Shown here piece after piece: positions 29,035-36,944 of a DNA stretch of 51,069 nucleotides. The stretch's first letter is position 1; each line of letters opens with the position of its first letter. This stretch comes from an uncultured Bacilli bacterium. Its GTDB lineage: Bacteria; Bacillota_I; Bacilli_A; RFN20; CAG-288. A model generated the notes under the pieces. That model was given only the letters and a program-made list of their open reading frames with translations, had not been told where the DNA came from and did no database searches. The stretch is taken from positions 1-51,069 of the forward strand of contig CALVYN010000004.1 in NCBI GenBank assembly GCA_944372245.1, read 5' to 3'. The translations under genes and the position numbers were made by a program.

Positions 29035-30282
29035 TCAATCCAGCACCAGCCGCCCCTTCTGATAGACGGTGCGGGTGCTGCGGTTGCCCAGGGGGTCGAT
29101 GCTCTCGCCGACGATGCACAGGTCGGGAGCGTACACGGGCAGGCTCAGCCGGGTGTAGGCCTGGTTGAGGCCGTGGGAGATGCGCTCGCTCCGGTCCATC
29201 AGCTCGGAGCCGGCCAGGCTGTCGGCGCTGCTCTGGCCCAGGCAGAGGGCGACGGGGCTGGCCATGTTCAGCTCGTTGCACCCCAAACCGGCCAGGCGCT
29301 GCCTGGGACCCGCGGGGAAGGCGGAGATGGTCAGGATGCCGGGCCGCCTGGCCGAGACGTCCTGGATGAAGGCGTTCAGAGCCTCGGCGCCGGTCTCGGC
29401 GGTCGCCTCGACGACCTCGCCGTTTCTGAAGGTCAGCCGCGCGCCGGCGATCCTCTCTCCATAGAGGTATAGGGGCGCGGTGACCGCGAGGACGCCATCG
29501 GTCCCGTGGGAGTGGGTCGAGGTGTAGATCCCGCCCGAGGGGATGTAGCTGACGAAGGTCTCCTGGCGGGTGGTGTCGGTGCGGACGGCCGAGCGCCAGA
29601 AGCCCTTTAAGGGCAGCTGGACGGTCAGGTCGGTGCCGACGCTGGGCACGGTCAGGTGCAGGCGGTAGAGGTTTCTCCGGTTCATCGCCGCCTCGGCCCG
29701 GTCGACCTGGCTGAAGTGGCTCATGATCGCCTCGTCGTTTCTCACCTCGGCCAGTTCGAGGGCGGCAAAGAGCTGCTGCCACATGTGGTCCAGAGCCTGG
29801 GAGGGGGTCAGATCGGGATACATCTCCGCCGCCCAGTCGCGGGTCGGAACGACCGCGCGCACGTGCTTGATCCTATCGGTGGCGTAGGCGAGGAAGTACT
29901 GGTAGGAGTCGGAGAGGGCCTGGAAGGTCGCCATGAGCTTGTTGGGGGAGAAGCGCTTGAGGGAGTGGAAGTCCCTTCCGACCAGATCGACCAGGATCAT
30001 GTTCTCCCGGGCGTAGCCGGCCACCCGCTCGGCCAAGTTGGTCACGGCGGCGGGGATCCTAGTCTCCGGCGTGTTGTTCACCCACTGGCGGGTGATGTCC
30101 TGGTCGTGGTAGACGACCTGGACGCGGCGCACCTTGGCCTTGTAGAGCTCGCCCACGAGGTAGCGGACGAAGACGCTCATATCCACATCAGCGTAGATGA
30201 CGACGTCCTGCCGCAAGACCGAATGCATGCCCACCTCGATGAGGAAGTCGGCATATCTCTTCATCATCCTGACCTTTTGCAC
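29035..30282 (-). CDS. M29 (AmpS/AmpT-like) aminopeptidase homologue with a degraded metal site
   Basis: 415 residues, the family's normal length. The N-terminal half follows the M29 pattern (KRYADFLIEVG, then VRAVVPTRDWA). The C-terminal half follows the metal-binding domain in outline. M29 enzymes use two Glu, two His and an Asp to bind two metals. Here the first Glu position, usually in a PTEEVFT-like turn, reads IPSGGIYTS (247-255), and the usual H.D near the end reads YAPDL. One His (370) and possibly one Glu (337) remain. Activity is therefore doubtful. The start could be GTG 30282 (ideal GGAGG spacing) or ATG 30267. Divergent from the next operon. Family call is by pattern only. Confidence 0.7.
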   Translation of the reverse strand: MQKVRMMKRYADFLIEVGMHSVLRQDVVIYADVDMSVFVRYLVGELYKAKVRRVQVVYHDQDITRQWVNNTPETRIPAAVTNLAERVAGYARENMILVDLVGRDFHSLKRFSPNKLMATFQALSDSYQYFLAYATDRIKHVRAVVPTRDWAAEMYPDLTPSQALDHMWQQLFAALELAEVRNDEAIMSHFSQVDRAEAAMNRRNLYRLHLTVPSVGTDLTVQLPLKGFWRSAVRTDTTRQETFVSYIPSGGIYTSTHSHGTDGVLAVTAPLYLYGERIAGARLTFRNGEVVEATAETGAEALNAFIQDVSARRPGILTISAFPAGPRQRLAGLGCNELNMASPVALCLGQSSADSLAGSELMDRSERISHGLNQAYTRLSLPVYAPDLCIVGESIDPLGNRSTRTVYQKGRLVLD

Positions 30283-30413
30283 TGCGGTTTCCTCCAGCTC
30301 TTGGCAACGGAGGGCTCACCCCTATCCACCGGGCGTGGAAGATGGAGCCCAATGAAATGTTTTTGGCTTTTGGTTTAGGATAACCGAAAATAGATTGTTT
30401 TTGGGAGGTTTTT

Positions 30414-31274
30414 ATGCTGACAGCTACCCTAAACCTTACTTCCGGGCTCGTTTCCAACCCTGGAGAAGGTGTAAATCTCAATCTGGACTGGCCCGCCGAC
30501 CGTCCCGTCCCTCTCGCCCAGCTCGACGAGCTGGCCAGCCAGCTGCGCCAGCAGGGCGTCACCGACCTGGTCGCCATCGGTGCCCACATCCAGATCGAGG
30601 AGGCCAAGGCCGTGGCCCTGGGCCTGCGCTACGCCGGCCCTCTGGCCGACCTGGCCAAGGCCAAGGTCGAACCCTACTCGGCCGCAAATCTCTCGGTCGT
30701 CCTGGCCGGCACCTGCGGCGGGAGCGAGCTGATCCCCCAGTGCTCCTTCTTCGATTCCGAGAGGGGCTTCCTCCGCAGCGTGAGGATGCCCAGATGCGAT
30801 ATCACCTATATTGACCGTGCGGAGCTGAATGCGGCCGTCGGCACCGGCTTCTCCTGCCTCATCCGCCTTTTAGAGCTCTCCGTCGCTCCGGGTGTGCCCG
30901 CCGGCCTTAGAGCCTGCTCGCGCGCCCTCTTTGACCAGGGGGCCATGGGGACTCTCGCGCTGGATGAGGTGGCCTGGCAGGGGGCCAACCTCATCGGGCT
31001 GATTCACCGCCTGAGCCGGCCCCAGCTCCCTCTGACCTACATCGCTCAGATCGCCGCGGCCAAGGGCCGGGAGGGCAACCTCGATGCGGCCTACCTCCTC
31101 GCGGCCCAGCTCCTCTTTTCCGAAGATGCTTCCACCCTGACTGAGATCGCCCAGAGGGCTGGGGTCAGACCTTTGAAACTGACCCCGGCGAGCGAAAAGC
31201 AGATCGTAGATAAGGTAGCGGGGCTTCGTCTGTCTTATACTCTTAACCCGCTAGGAGGAAAACTTCATGGCTGA
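30414..31274 (+). CDS. Degenerate iron-type alcohol dehydrogenase-like protein
   Basis: 286 residues against about 380 for the family. Seen: GVTDLVAIGAHIQIEEAKAVA (from 48) lines up with the D.IVAVGGGS.ID.AKA nucleotide-binding region, but the GGGS loop is lost. AGTCGGSELIPQCSFFD (98-114) lines up with AGTGSEVTP...TD, and a later ITYID.AEL with VAIVDPEL. The metal site pattern ATGMDALTHAIE becomes GTGFSCLIRLLE (143-154), losing the Asp and His ligands. It is probably a non-catalytic relative; a glycerol dehydrogenase or dehydroquinate synthase origin is equally possible. RBS GGGAGG precedes the ATG. It overlaps the next gene by 8 bases. Confidence 0.55.
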   Translation: MLTATLNLTSGLVSNPGEGVNLNLDWPADRPVPLAQLDELASQLRQQGVTDLVAIGAHIQIEEAKAVALGLRYAGPLADLAKAKVEPYSAANLSVVLAGTCGGSELIPQCSFFDSERGFLRSVRMPRCDITYIDRAELNAAVGTGFSCLIRLLELSVAPGVPAGLRACSRALFDQGAMGTLALDEVAWQGANLIGLIHRLSRPQLPLTYIAQIAAAKGREGNLDAAYLLAAQLLFSEDASTLTEIAQRAGVRPLKLTPASEKQIVDKVAGLRLSYTLNPLGGKLHG

Positions 31275-32529
31275 AAACGAACAGCGCCCGGAAGTGTCCA
31301 CCACCGGCTCGACCCAGACCGGCGTGGGCACTCCCTCCAAGAGAGCCGTCCAGATGATCGACGAGATGAAGAAGCCGACCAAGCCGCTCCCCATCCTCAA
31401 GAAGAACTGGGCCTGGCCTTTCTTCATCCTCGTGATGGGCTTCATCGTGGGTATCGCGGTGGGCTCGATGCAGGATGGCATCGTCAGCGACAACTCGACT
31501 GCGGCCTCCCGCGTCGGCTTCCTCATCGCCGTCTTCTTCCTCGGCTCGCTCCTGGGTGTCATCGTCTACAACATCGGCAAGACGATCGGCGCCTACCTGG
31601 CGGGCTACCGCCTGTCCTATCTGTGCATCTCCGGCGTGTGCTGGGATGCTTCCCGCCCTGCGAAGCGGCTCTACTTCGACGGATCCCAGTTCCTAGAGAT
31701 CCACTCCCGCTATGCGCCCAAGGACGATGACCTGAACCGCAACCCCATCGCGATGTTCCTGGGCGGCTTCGCCTTCTGGGCGATCGTCTTCGCCGTCGTG
31801 ATGGCTGTCGCCTTCACCGCCGTCCCCAGCCAGTCGATCGTCCGCTCCGGCATGATCTGGGGCGCGGCCTTCTCCGGCGACTACATCATCTACCAGCTCT
31901 GCCCCTTCCGTCAGGACTACGCCGCCGACATGTTCTCCCTGGTCTCCACCCGCAACGCTGAGGACCGCCGGGCCTTCAACCTCTACTACTACAACCGCGG
32001 CAACGAGTTCGCCGACAGGGAGATGCTGGTCCCCGACTTCACCGCCTACGACAGCTATTGGAAGGCCAAGACGATGATCTACCTCTTCCGCAGCCACCTC
32101 TACACCAAGGGCGAGATCGACCAGGCCCTGGAGACCTTCCCCCGCATCCACGAGGTCAGCGCCTACCTCAACGACGAGGAGAAGGCCCAGGTCGCCGGCG
32201 AGCGCATCTTCGTCCTGCTCCTGCTGAACGACCGCGCGGGCGCGGACAACCTCTTCATCGAGCTGTCCAAGACCGTCAAGGGCGAGGTCATCCGCGGCAA
32301 CAACCTCGGCTCGATGCGCACCGCCCTGCTGGTCTCCGGTGCCATCGTCGGCCGCGAGGACACCACCGTGGACAACGTCAAGTCCATGAAGGCTCTGATG
32401 GTCAAGAACCCCACCTCCCACAAGCTCCAGACCGAGCAGTCCTACTACCGCCTGGCCTACGCCAAGGTCAAGGAGATCAAGCCCGGCTTCAACCTCCCCG
32501 CCCTGCCCGAGGCGGCCGAGCAGAACTGA
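31267..32529 (+). CDS. Membrane protein resembling an M50 site-2 protease without its catalytic motif
   Basis: 420 residues. Cytoplasmic N-terminus, membrane helices at about 49-68, 83-107, 165-188 and possibly 192-212, then a helical, charged C-terminal half (about 225-420) that looks like a TPR-type solenoid. The second helix reads YNIGKTIGAYLAGYRLSY (101-118). It lines up well with HE.GH.....L.GY....F of small M50 proteases, with His/Glu/His replaced by Tyr, Asn and Lys. A later QLCPFRQDYAADMF resembles the NLIPF......DG second motif. It is thus likely a non-proteolytic relative. Start follows AGGAGG and lies 8 bases inside the upstream gene. A strong terminator follows. Confidence 0.65.
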   Translation: MAENEQRPEVSTTGSTQTGVGTPSKRAVQMIDEMKKPTKPLPILKKNWAWPFFILVMGFIVGIAVGSMQDGIVSDNSTAASRVGFLIAVFFLGSLLGVIVYNIGKTIGAYLAGYRLSYLCISGVCWDASRPAKRLYFDGSQFLEIHSRYAPKDDDLNRNPIAMFLGGFAFWAIVFAVVMAVAFTAVPSQSIVRSGMIWGAAFSGDYIIYQLCPFRQDYAADMFSLVSTRNAEDRRAFNLYYYNRGNEFADREMLVPDFTAYDSYWKAKTMIYLFRSHLYTKGEIDQALETFPRIHEVSAYLNDEEKAQVAGERIFVLLLLNDRAGADNLFIELSKTVKGEVIRGNNLGSMRTALLVSGAIVGREDTTVDNVKSMKALMVKNPTSHKLQTEQSYYRLAYAKVKEIKPGFNLPALPEAAEQN

Positions 32530-32555
32530 TAGGCTCTAAACCAAGTTACAAAAAG

Positions 32556-32586
32556 TGCTGCCCACCATTCGGTGGGCAGCATTTTT
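32556..32586 (+). terminator. Terminator after the M50-like gene
   Basis: TGCTGCCCACC (32556-32566) pairs perfectly with GGTGGGCAGCA (32571-32581) around ATTC, followed by five T. Confidence 0.93.
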
Positions 32587-32747
32587 ATGAAGAAAATTCT
32601 TGCGGGATACACTTATGGATGACATATATTCCCTCTCTTCACACTGTCTGAGAGGCACGAGTCTCAAAATGTTGCACAAGCTGATCAGAGAGGGTTTGAG
32701 GGATTATCGAACAGGAGCCACGCCTCTCTCATCCAGGTTAATTTATG
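32587..32747. other. Spacer with no recognised feature
   Basis: Between the terminator and the yebC promoter. A 72-codon open frame crosses it (32600-32818) but has no ribosome site, no family resemblance and runs through the promoter, so it was not accepted. Confidence 0.6.
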
Positions 32748-32777
32748 TTGAAACAATAATGCGCGTAGGGATAAAAT
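32748..32777 (+). promoter_or_regulatory. Promoter of yebC
   Basis: TTGAAA (32748-32753) and TAAAAT (32772-32777) with an 18-base spacer, about 60 bases upstream of the ATG. Confidence 0.65.
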
Positions 32778-32839
32778 ACCGCCTGCACTCTGCGTATCGT
32801 TTTTGCGCGCAGCAGTAATAAATAGAGAGGTATATCGGC

Positions 32840-33586
32840 ATGGGAAGAGCACATGAGGTTCGCGCCAAGAAGATGGCCGCGACCAACGCCGCGAAGTCGG
32901 CGCTTTACAACCGCGCCAGCAAGGAGATCTACCTTGCGGCCAAGTCTGGTGTCCCCGACCCCAACTCCAACCTCTCGCTGAGAGCGGCAATCGAGAAGTT
33001 CAAGGGCCAGGGTGTCACCCGTGACGTCATCGACCGCGCCATCAAGAAGGCGGCCGGCGGCGACGCCACCACCTACATCTCCGGTCGCTATGAGGGCTTC
33101 GGCCCCGGCAGTGTCGCTATCATCGTCGACACCCTAGCCGATAACGACAAGAGAGCCTTCGCGTCCGTGCGCGCCGTCTTCAACCACAAGGGCGGCCACA
33201 TCGGCAACACCGGCTCGGTCATGTTCCTGTTCAAGGAGCTGGGCGACTTCATCTTCGAGGCCAAGCCCGAGGACCAGGAGAACATCGAGATGGCTCTGAT
33301 CGAGGCCGACATCGAGGAGACCGCCACCTACAACGAGGAGGACGGCACCCTCGAGATCACTGTCGACCGCAAGGACTTCGCCAAGGCTCACGACATCATC
33401 CAGAGCCAGGGCGTGACTGAGTTCCTCAAGTCGGAGATCGCCTGGGTTCCCAACGAGAAGAAGCACCTCGAGGGCGAGGATAAGCGGAAGCTGATCAACT
33501 TCGTCAACGAGCTGAACAAGATCGAGGACGTGCAGAACGTCTACACCGACGCCGACTTCGACCCCAACAACGAGGACGCTGAGTAG
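32840..33586 (+). CDS. yebC: YebC/PmpR family protein (TACO1 type)
   Basis: 248 residues, the family's usual length. The N-terminus MGRAHEVRAKKMAATNAAKS is the family hallmark (commonly MAGHSKW..IKH.K...D..R.K.F), in a variant form. The body has NLSLRAAIEKFKGQGVTRDVIDRAIKK and the YEGFGPGSVAIIVD, NHKGGHIG..GSV.F.F segments. Family members bind DNA as regulators or help ribosomes through difficult stretches such as poly-proline; which applies here cannot be told. It has its own promoter and a strong terminator. AGAGAGG lies about 10 bases before the ATG. Confidence 0.93.
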   Translation: MGRAHEVRAKKMAATNAAKSALYNRASKEIYLAAKSGVPDPNSNLSLRAAIEKFKGQGVTRDVIDRAIKKAAGGDATTYISGRYEGFGPGSVAIIVDTLADNDKRAFASVRAVFNHKGGHIGNTGSVMFLFKELGDFIFEAKPEDQENIEMALIEADIEETATYNEEDGTLEITVDRKDFAKAHDIIQSQGVTEFLKSEIAWVPNEKKHLEGEDKRKLINFVNELNKIEDVQNVYTDADFDPNNEDAE

Positions 33587-33594
33587 GAAGCGGG

Positions 33595-33621
33595 GCCCAC
33601 GCGTCAGGCGTGGGCTTTTTT
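33595..33621 (+). terminator. Terminator of yebC
   Basis: GCCCACGC (33595-33602) pairs with GCGTGGGC (33608-33615) around a 5-base loop, followed by six T. Confidence 0.92.
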
Positions 33622-33638
33622 CATCGGAGGTTATCCCT

Positions 33639-34127
33639 ATGCACAAGGTGAGGCTCTACATCGCCTGCTCCTGGTTCAATCCTGAGCAGGTCGCCAACAT
33701 GGAGCGGGCGCACGCCCTGCTCAAGAAGAATCCCAGCGTCGACTGGGAGGGCTCCTACCGGCCTGTCGAGCACCAGTGGGGCGGCCACGTCTTCGGTCAG
33801 GACCCCGAAGAGGACGAGCGCTGGTACAACAACCGCGACTGGCAGGCGCACACCTACTACGAGGACCTGCTCGGGCTCAACCGCTCGGAGATGTGCCTCT
33901 TCGTCCAGTGCGACTTCAACGAGGACCCCGGTCAGGCCTTTGAGCTGGGCTACGCCGTGGCTCAGCACAAGCCCTGCGTCATGGCCCTCATCGACCCCAC
34001 CTGCAAGGACCACCCCCTCAACCTGATGCTGGCGGTCTCGCCCGACAGGTTCATCGCCATCGATGACCTGGACACCTTCGACTTCAACAACTTCGGCTAT
34101 GAGTACTGCCCCGGCAAGGTCTACTAG
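33639..34127 (+). CDS. Nucleoside 2-deoxyribosyltransferase-like protein
   Basis: 162 residues, normal for the family. The N-terminal strand KVRLYIACSWFN with a following Gln matches the substrate-binding start (YLA.PFF...Q). DPGQAFELGYA (96-106) carries the catalytic Glu at 102 in the D.G...E.GYA pattern, and the following KPCVMALID is the usual next strand. The enzyme moves deoxyribose between bases, or hydrolyses it, in nucleotide salvage. An EDERWYNNRDWQA segment in the middle would supply the conserved Asp. GGAGG precedes the ATG. No separate promoter was seen after the yebC terminator, so it may depend on read-through. Confidence 0.82.
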   Translation: MHKVRLYIACSWFNPEQVANMERAHALLKKNPSVDWEGSYRPVEHQWGGHVFGQDPEEDERWYNNRDWQAHTYYEDLLGLNRSEMCLFVQCDFNEDPGQAFELGYAVAQHKPCVMALIDPTCKDHPLNLMLAVSPDRFIAIDDLDTFDFNNFGYEYCPGKVY

Positions 34128-34150
34128 AGGTAAAACCCTCCTGGGTCGTG

Positions 34151-34156
34151 TATCAT
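34151..34156 (+). promoter_or_regulatory. Candidate -10 box very close to the next start codon
   Basis: TATCAT seven bases before the ATG at 34164. If used, the mRNA would begin at about the ATG. No good -35 is present. Confidence 0.3.
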
Positions 34157-34163
34157 CTCTCAC

Positions 34164-34646
34164 ATGGAAATGAAGGAAATGAAGGACCGGCTCAAAGCCG
34201 GCTGCCGGAAGGCGTGGGATTATCTCTCAGCCCGCTTTAAGAAGTTCACCGTCATGCGCTGGATCGGCTGCATCTTCTCTCTCCTGGTCGCGGTGCTCTG
34301 CATCATGTATGCGATCATGTTCACCATCGACCGCGCCAAGGGTCTCCCCTTCTTCACCGACAGCGAGGGCAACGCGATGCACACCTACGAGATCCTGGTG
34401 ACCATCGTCTTCTACCTCGTGGGTCTCTTCCTCCTGGGCACCTGGGTCTATGAGACCTTCATCGCTCCCATCAAGCCCAAGTACTCCGGCCCGGCGAAGG
34501 ATATCGTCGGCGGCCGCGTCATCGAGATCCCCCGGGCTTCGACCGCAGAGGACCAGGCAGCAACCCAAGAAGCAGATAAAAAGGATGCTTCCGGCGAAAA
34601 TAAAGACGAAACCCCTAAAGAATCGGAAGATAAGAAGTCTGAATAG
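34164..34646 (+). CDS. Small two-helix membrane protein with a charged C-terminal tail
   Basis: 160 residues, no recognised family. A basic amphipathic N-terminus (about 1-30) leads into helix 1 (about 33-53), a short loop, and helix 2 (about 75-95). The tail from about 120 is hydrophilic and very rich in Glu, Lys, Asp and Ala, probably disordered and cytoplasmic. Three Met codons stand close together at the start (34164, 34170, 34179). None has a proper Shine-Dalgarno. The first was chosen because TATCAT at 34151 would give a leaderless start there. A bidirectional terminator follows. Base use is less GC-biased in the tail than in neighbouring genes. Confidence 0.7.
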   Translation: MEMKEMKDRLKAGCRKAWDYLSARFKKFTVMRWIGCIFSLLVAVLCIMYAIMFTIDRAKGLPFFTDSEGNAMHTYEILVTIVFYLVGLFLLGTWVYETFIAPIKPKYSGPAKDIVGGRVIEIPRASTAEDQAATQEADKKDASGENKDETPKESEDKKSE

Positions 34647-34653
34647 CTCATGC

Positions 34654-34684
34654 AAAAAGCGCTGGCCTGACCCAGCGCTTTTGC
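34654..34684. terminator. Bidirectional terminator between convergent genes
   Basis: AAAGCGCTGG (34656-34665) pairs with CCAGCGCTTT (34672-34681). A runs on one side and T runs on the other make it usable from both strands, for the small membrane protein and the GH43 gene. Confidence 0.88.
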
Positions 34685-34698
34685 TTTGGCTCTAAGAT

Positions 34699-35919
34699 TT
34701 AATCCCTCTTAAGATGGCAGGTGTGGTAGGGCCCGACCTCGACCTTATCCTTCCTCTCGATGTCGATATCCGCCCAGAAGAGCGAGCGCTTGGGAGCCAT
34801 GTGGTTGCGACCGTGGAAGACGTAGACGAGGCGGTCGCCGACCTCCACGATCGAGCCGTGGCCGGTGGAGTAGATATCCTCCTCGGGCTTCTGGTGGATG
34901 ATGGGGTTAGCCTGGTACTTGGTGTAGGTGCCCAGCGGGCTGTCGGCGAAGGCGAGACCGACGCCGTAGGCGGGGGACTCGAAGAAGTTGGCAGAGTAGG
35001 TCAGGCAGTAGGTGCGCTTGCCGTCGATCTCTCTCACGAAGGTCGTGGAGCCCTCGCTCCAGCGGCGGTCCTTGCGCTGGCCGTGATACTTGCTGTAGTC
35101 GTCGACGTGGTAGAGCTCCCAGCTCTGGGGCTGGAGATCGTAGCCCACGATGTTGACGAAGCCGTCCTTGCGCACGCCAGGATAGCGCTGGTCGTCGTGA
35201 TTAGCATCGAAGAAGCGCGGGGCGATGGTCGGCATTGTCCTACCCTCTGGGTCGGTGAACCAGGTCGGGTCGAGCTCGACGCCGGAGATGTCGCTCTGTT
35301 CCACGAACTTTCCGAGGCTCTCATCCCAGATCCAGTTGGGATAGGCGCAGCGGGAGAAGTACATGTACTGCCGGCCGTCATCGTCGAAGAAGATGTTCAC
35401 GTCGATGAGCGAGGAGAAGACGCCCCTGGGCGCCTTCTCGCTCTCCTTGAGGGAGCAGGGTTTCATCAGATCGGCCTGGCCCATGAGCTGGTTGAGGTCG
35501 GGCTGCGTGCGGTTATAGGGGAAGTAGTCGATGGGCCGCGCCTCGAGGTTGATGAAGGGCCCCTCGGGCGAGTCGGAGGTGGCCACACCGAACTTGGCGC
35601 ACTCGATGAAGTCCGCTCGGCCGAAGTTCTCGGCGATCTTTTCGGGATAGACGCGGGCGGAGTAGAAGAGGAAATACCTGTGAGAGTAGGGAGAGTAGTA
35701 GCACTCGGGCGCCCAGAACCAGTCGCGGCCCCAGCGCTTCTCATCCTTCTTCAGCGCCTTGCCGCAGTAGCGCCACTCCTCGAGGTCATCCGAGACATAG
35801 ATGTTGAAGGCCCAGTCCTGATCCTCGTCGTCCTCGCCCGTGCAGTAGGAGTAGTAGTGGCCGCTGACGGGGTCCTTCATCACGTGCGGGTCGGCGCCGA
35901 TGACGATTCCTCTCTCCAT
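34699..35919 (-). CDS. Glycoside hydrolase family 43-like enzyme (beta-xylosidase/arabinofuranosidase type)
   Basis: 406 residues from the ATG at 35919, preceded by GGAGGA; an in-frame start 39 codons upstream lacks support. Five-bladed propeller signature: ADPHVMKDP near the N-terminus (catalytic base Asp), WAPECYYSP, DVNIFFDDDGRQYMYFSR (Asp that tunes the acid), SEGSTTF (likely acid Glu) and STGHGSIVEVG near the end. No signal peptide, so it probably acts in the cytoplasm on imported oligosaccharides; exact substrate not predictable. A palindrome upstream (35986-35999) suggests control by a LacI-type repressor. It is a single-gene unit. Confidence 0.85.
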   Translation of the reverse strand: MERGIVIGADPHVMKDPVSGHYYSYCTGEDDEDQDWAFNIYVSDDLEEWRYCGKALKKDEKRWGRDWFWAPECYYSPYSHRYFLFYSARVYPEKIAENFGRADFIECAKFGVATSDSPEGPFINLEARPIDYFPYNRTQPDLNQLMGQADLMKPCSLKESEKAPRGVFSSLIDVNIFFDDDGRQYMYFSRCAYPNWIWDESLGKFVEQSDISGVELDPTWFTDPEGRTMPTIAPRFFDANHDDQRYPGVRKDGFVNIVGYDLQPQSWELYHVDDYSKYHGQRKDRRWSEGSTTFVREIDGKRTYCLTYSANFFESPAYGVGLAFADSPLGTYTKYQANPIIHQKPEEDIYSTGHGSIVEVGDRLVYVFHGRNHMAPKRSLFWADIDIERKDKVEVGPYHTCHLKRD

Positions 35920-35985
35920 AACGATCTCCTCCAGTCTTCGATTCAGGGCATAATTGTCGCCTTTCGAGGCTAAAAGTTTCAGGTT

Positions 35986-35999
35986 AAATAACGTTATTT
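35986..35999. promoter_or_regulatory. Perfect 14-bp palindrome upstream of the GH43 gene
   Basis: AAATAACGTTATTT, centred on CG, 67-80 bases before the ATG at 35919. Even-length palindromes with a central CG are typical of LacI/GalR-family operators, which often control glycosidase genes. No regulator gene lies nearby. Confidence 0.5.
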
Positions 36000-36029
36000 T
36001 TAATGGAGGACAAAATACTCTTTTGAAAA

Positions 36030-36060
36030 CAAACAACCCTTCGGCAAACCGAAGGGTTTT
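36030..36060 (-). terminator. Terminator of the SpoU methyltransferase gene (minus strand)
   Basis: AACCCTTCGG (36035-36044) pairs perfectly with CCGAAGGGTT (36049-36058) around CAAA. On the minus strand GTTTGTTTTC follows. Confidence 0.82.
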
Positions 36061-36115
36061 AACTCTAATAGAGCACTGAATTCAAGAGAAGATATTCGCT
36101 GCTGAACCTCTGGCT

Positions 36116-36844
36116 CTATCCCCTCTTGATCCGATAGCGGAAGTCGTGGAGAGCCACGGCGATCGAGGTGGTCAGATTCAGGCTGTCGACCTCGTCCGAC
36201 TGCTCGATCCTGATGGCATCAGGGGTGCGGAAACCCTCGGGTAGGCCAGTTCCCTCGTTGCCGAAGACCAGGGCTATCGGCTCGGCCGGAACTCTCTCGA
36301 TCTTGGAGAGGAAGCGGTCGGTCTGGAGCACGAAAGGATAGAAGGTGCGAGGATAGGCGCTTATATACTCCTCGAAGGAGGAAAAGTGGGCGATGCGGAT
36401 AGAGAAGAAGGCGCCCATGGATGCCCGAATCGCCTTGGGGTTGAAGCAGTCGGCACAGGGAGTGATGAGAGCCAGGTCCTTGTAGCCGAATGCCAGCATC
36501 GTGCGCATGGCGTTGCCCACATTGCCCATATCCATCGGATTGACCATCACCAGGTGGTCGCCCTCGGGGTCCAGAGCCTGCTCTTCAGGGATGTTGAAGA
36601 CTCCGATGACGTGGTCGTTGCCCTTGGAGCCGAGCTTTGCCACTGCCTCGTCGGAGATGATGACTTTAGATTTATCTACTAGGCTAAGGATTCTATCTAA
36701 CCCCTCAGTTCCCACCGCATCCTTTGAGGCGTAGACCAGCCTCAGAAGCTCCGGCTTACGCTGGATGAGACACAGGGTGGGGAAGAAGCCCGCCGTGTAG
36801 GAGAAGCCGCATCCGCGGCTGTAACGCTGAATCTTTGCTGCCAT
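36116..36844 (-). CDS. SpoU/TrmH-family RNA 2'-O-methyltransferase
   Basis: 242 residues. SPOUT knot motifs in order: motif 1 NPMDMGNVGNAMRT (102-115, the Asn and Arg of the family), KAIRASMGAFF, motif 2 ALVFGNEGTGLP, and motif 3 IEQSDEVDSLNLTTSIAVALH, close to the family's I.....SLN.S.A..I. It would methylate a ribose 2'-OH in rRNA or tRNA using S-adenosylmethionine; the exact target cannot be told. The first 95 residues form a separate N-terminal domain. No Shine-Dalgarno precedes the ATG; TATACT lies 9 bases upstream, so the mRNA leader would be only 2-3 bases long. Confidence 0.9.
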   Translation of the reverse strand: MAAKIQRYSRGCGFSYTAGFFPTLCLIQRKPELLRLVYASKDAVGTEGLDRILSLVDKSKVIISDEAVAKLGSKGNDHVIGVFNIPEEQALDPEGDHLVMVNPMDMGNVGNAMRTMLAFGYKDLALITPCADCFNPKAIRASMGAFFSIRIAHFSSFEEYISAYPRTFYPFVLQTDRFLSKIERVPAEPIALVFGNEGTGLPEGFRTPDAIRIEQSDEVDSLNLTTSIAVALHDFRYRIKRG

Positions 36845-36853
36845 AACTCAGAA

Positions 36854-36859
36854 AGTATA
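36854..36859 (-). promoter_or_regulatory. -10 box giving a nearly leaderless SpoU mRNA
   Basis: TATACT on the minus strand, 9 bases before the ATG at 36844, with TTGCGG 16 bases further upstream as a possible -35. Confidence 0.45.
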
Positions 36860-36944
36860 ACTGCATCAAAAAACGCCGCAAACGCTAAATTGCAGTAAGC
36901 GCAAATCGGCACCTGCCAGAGTAGGTACAAGTTTTCACTGGCAG

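Noticed and set aside
32600-32818. 72-codon open frame before yebC
   Set aside because: Runs through the yebC promoter, no ribosome site, no recognisable features.
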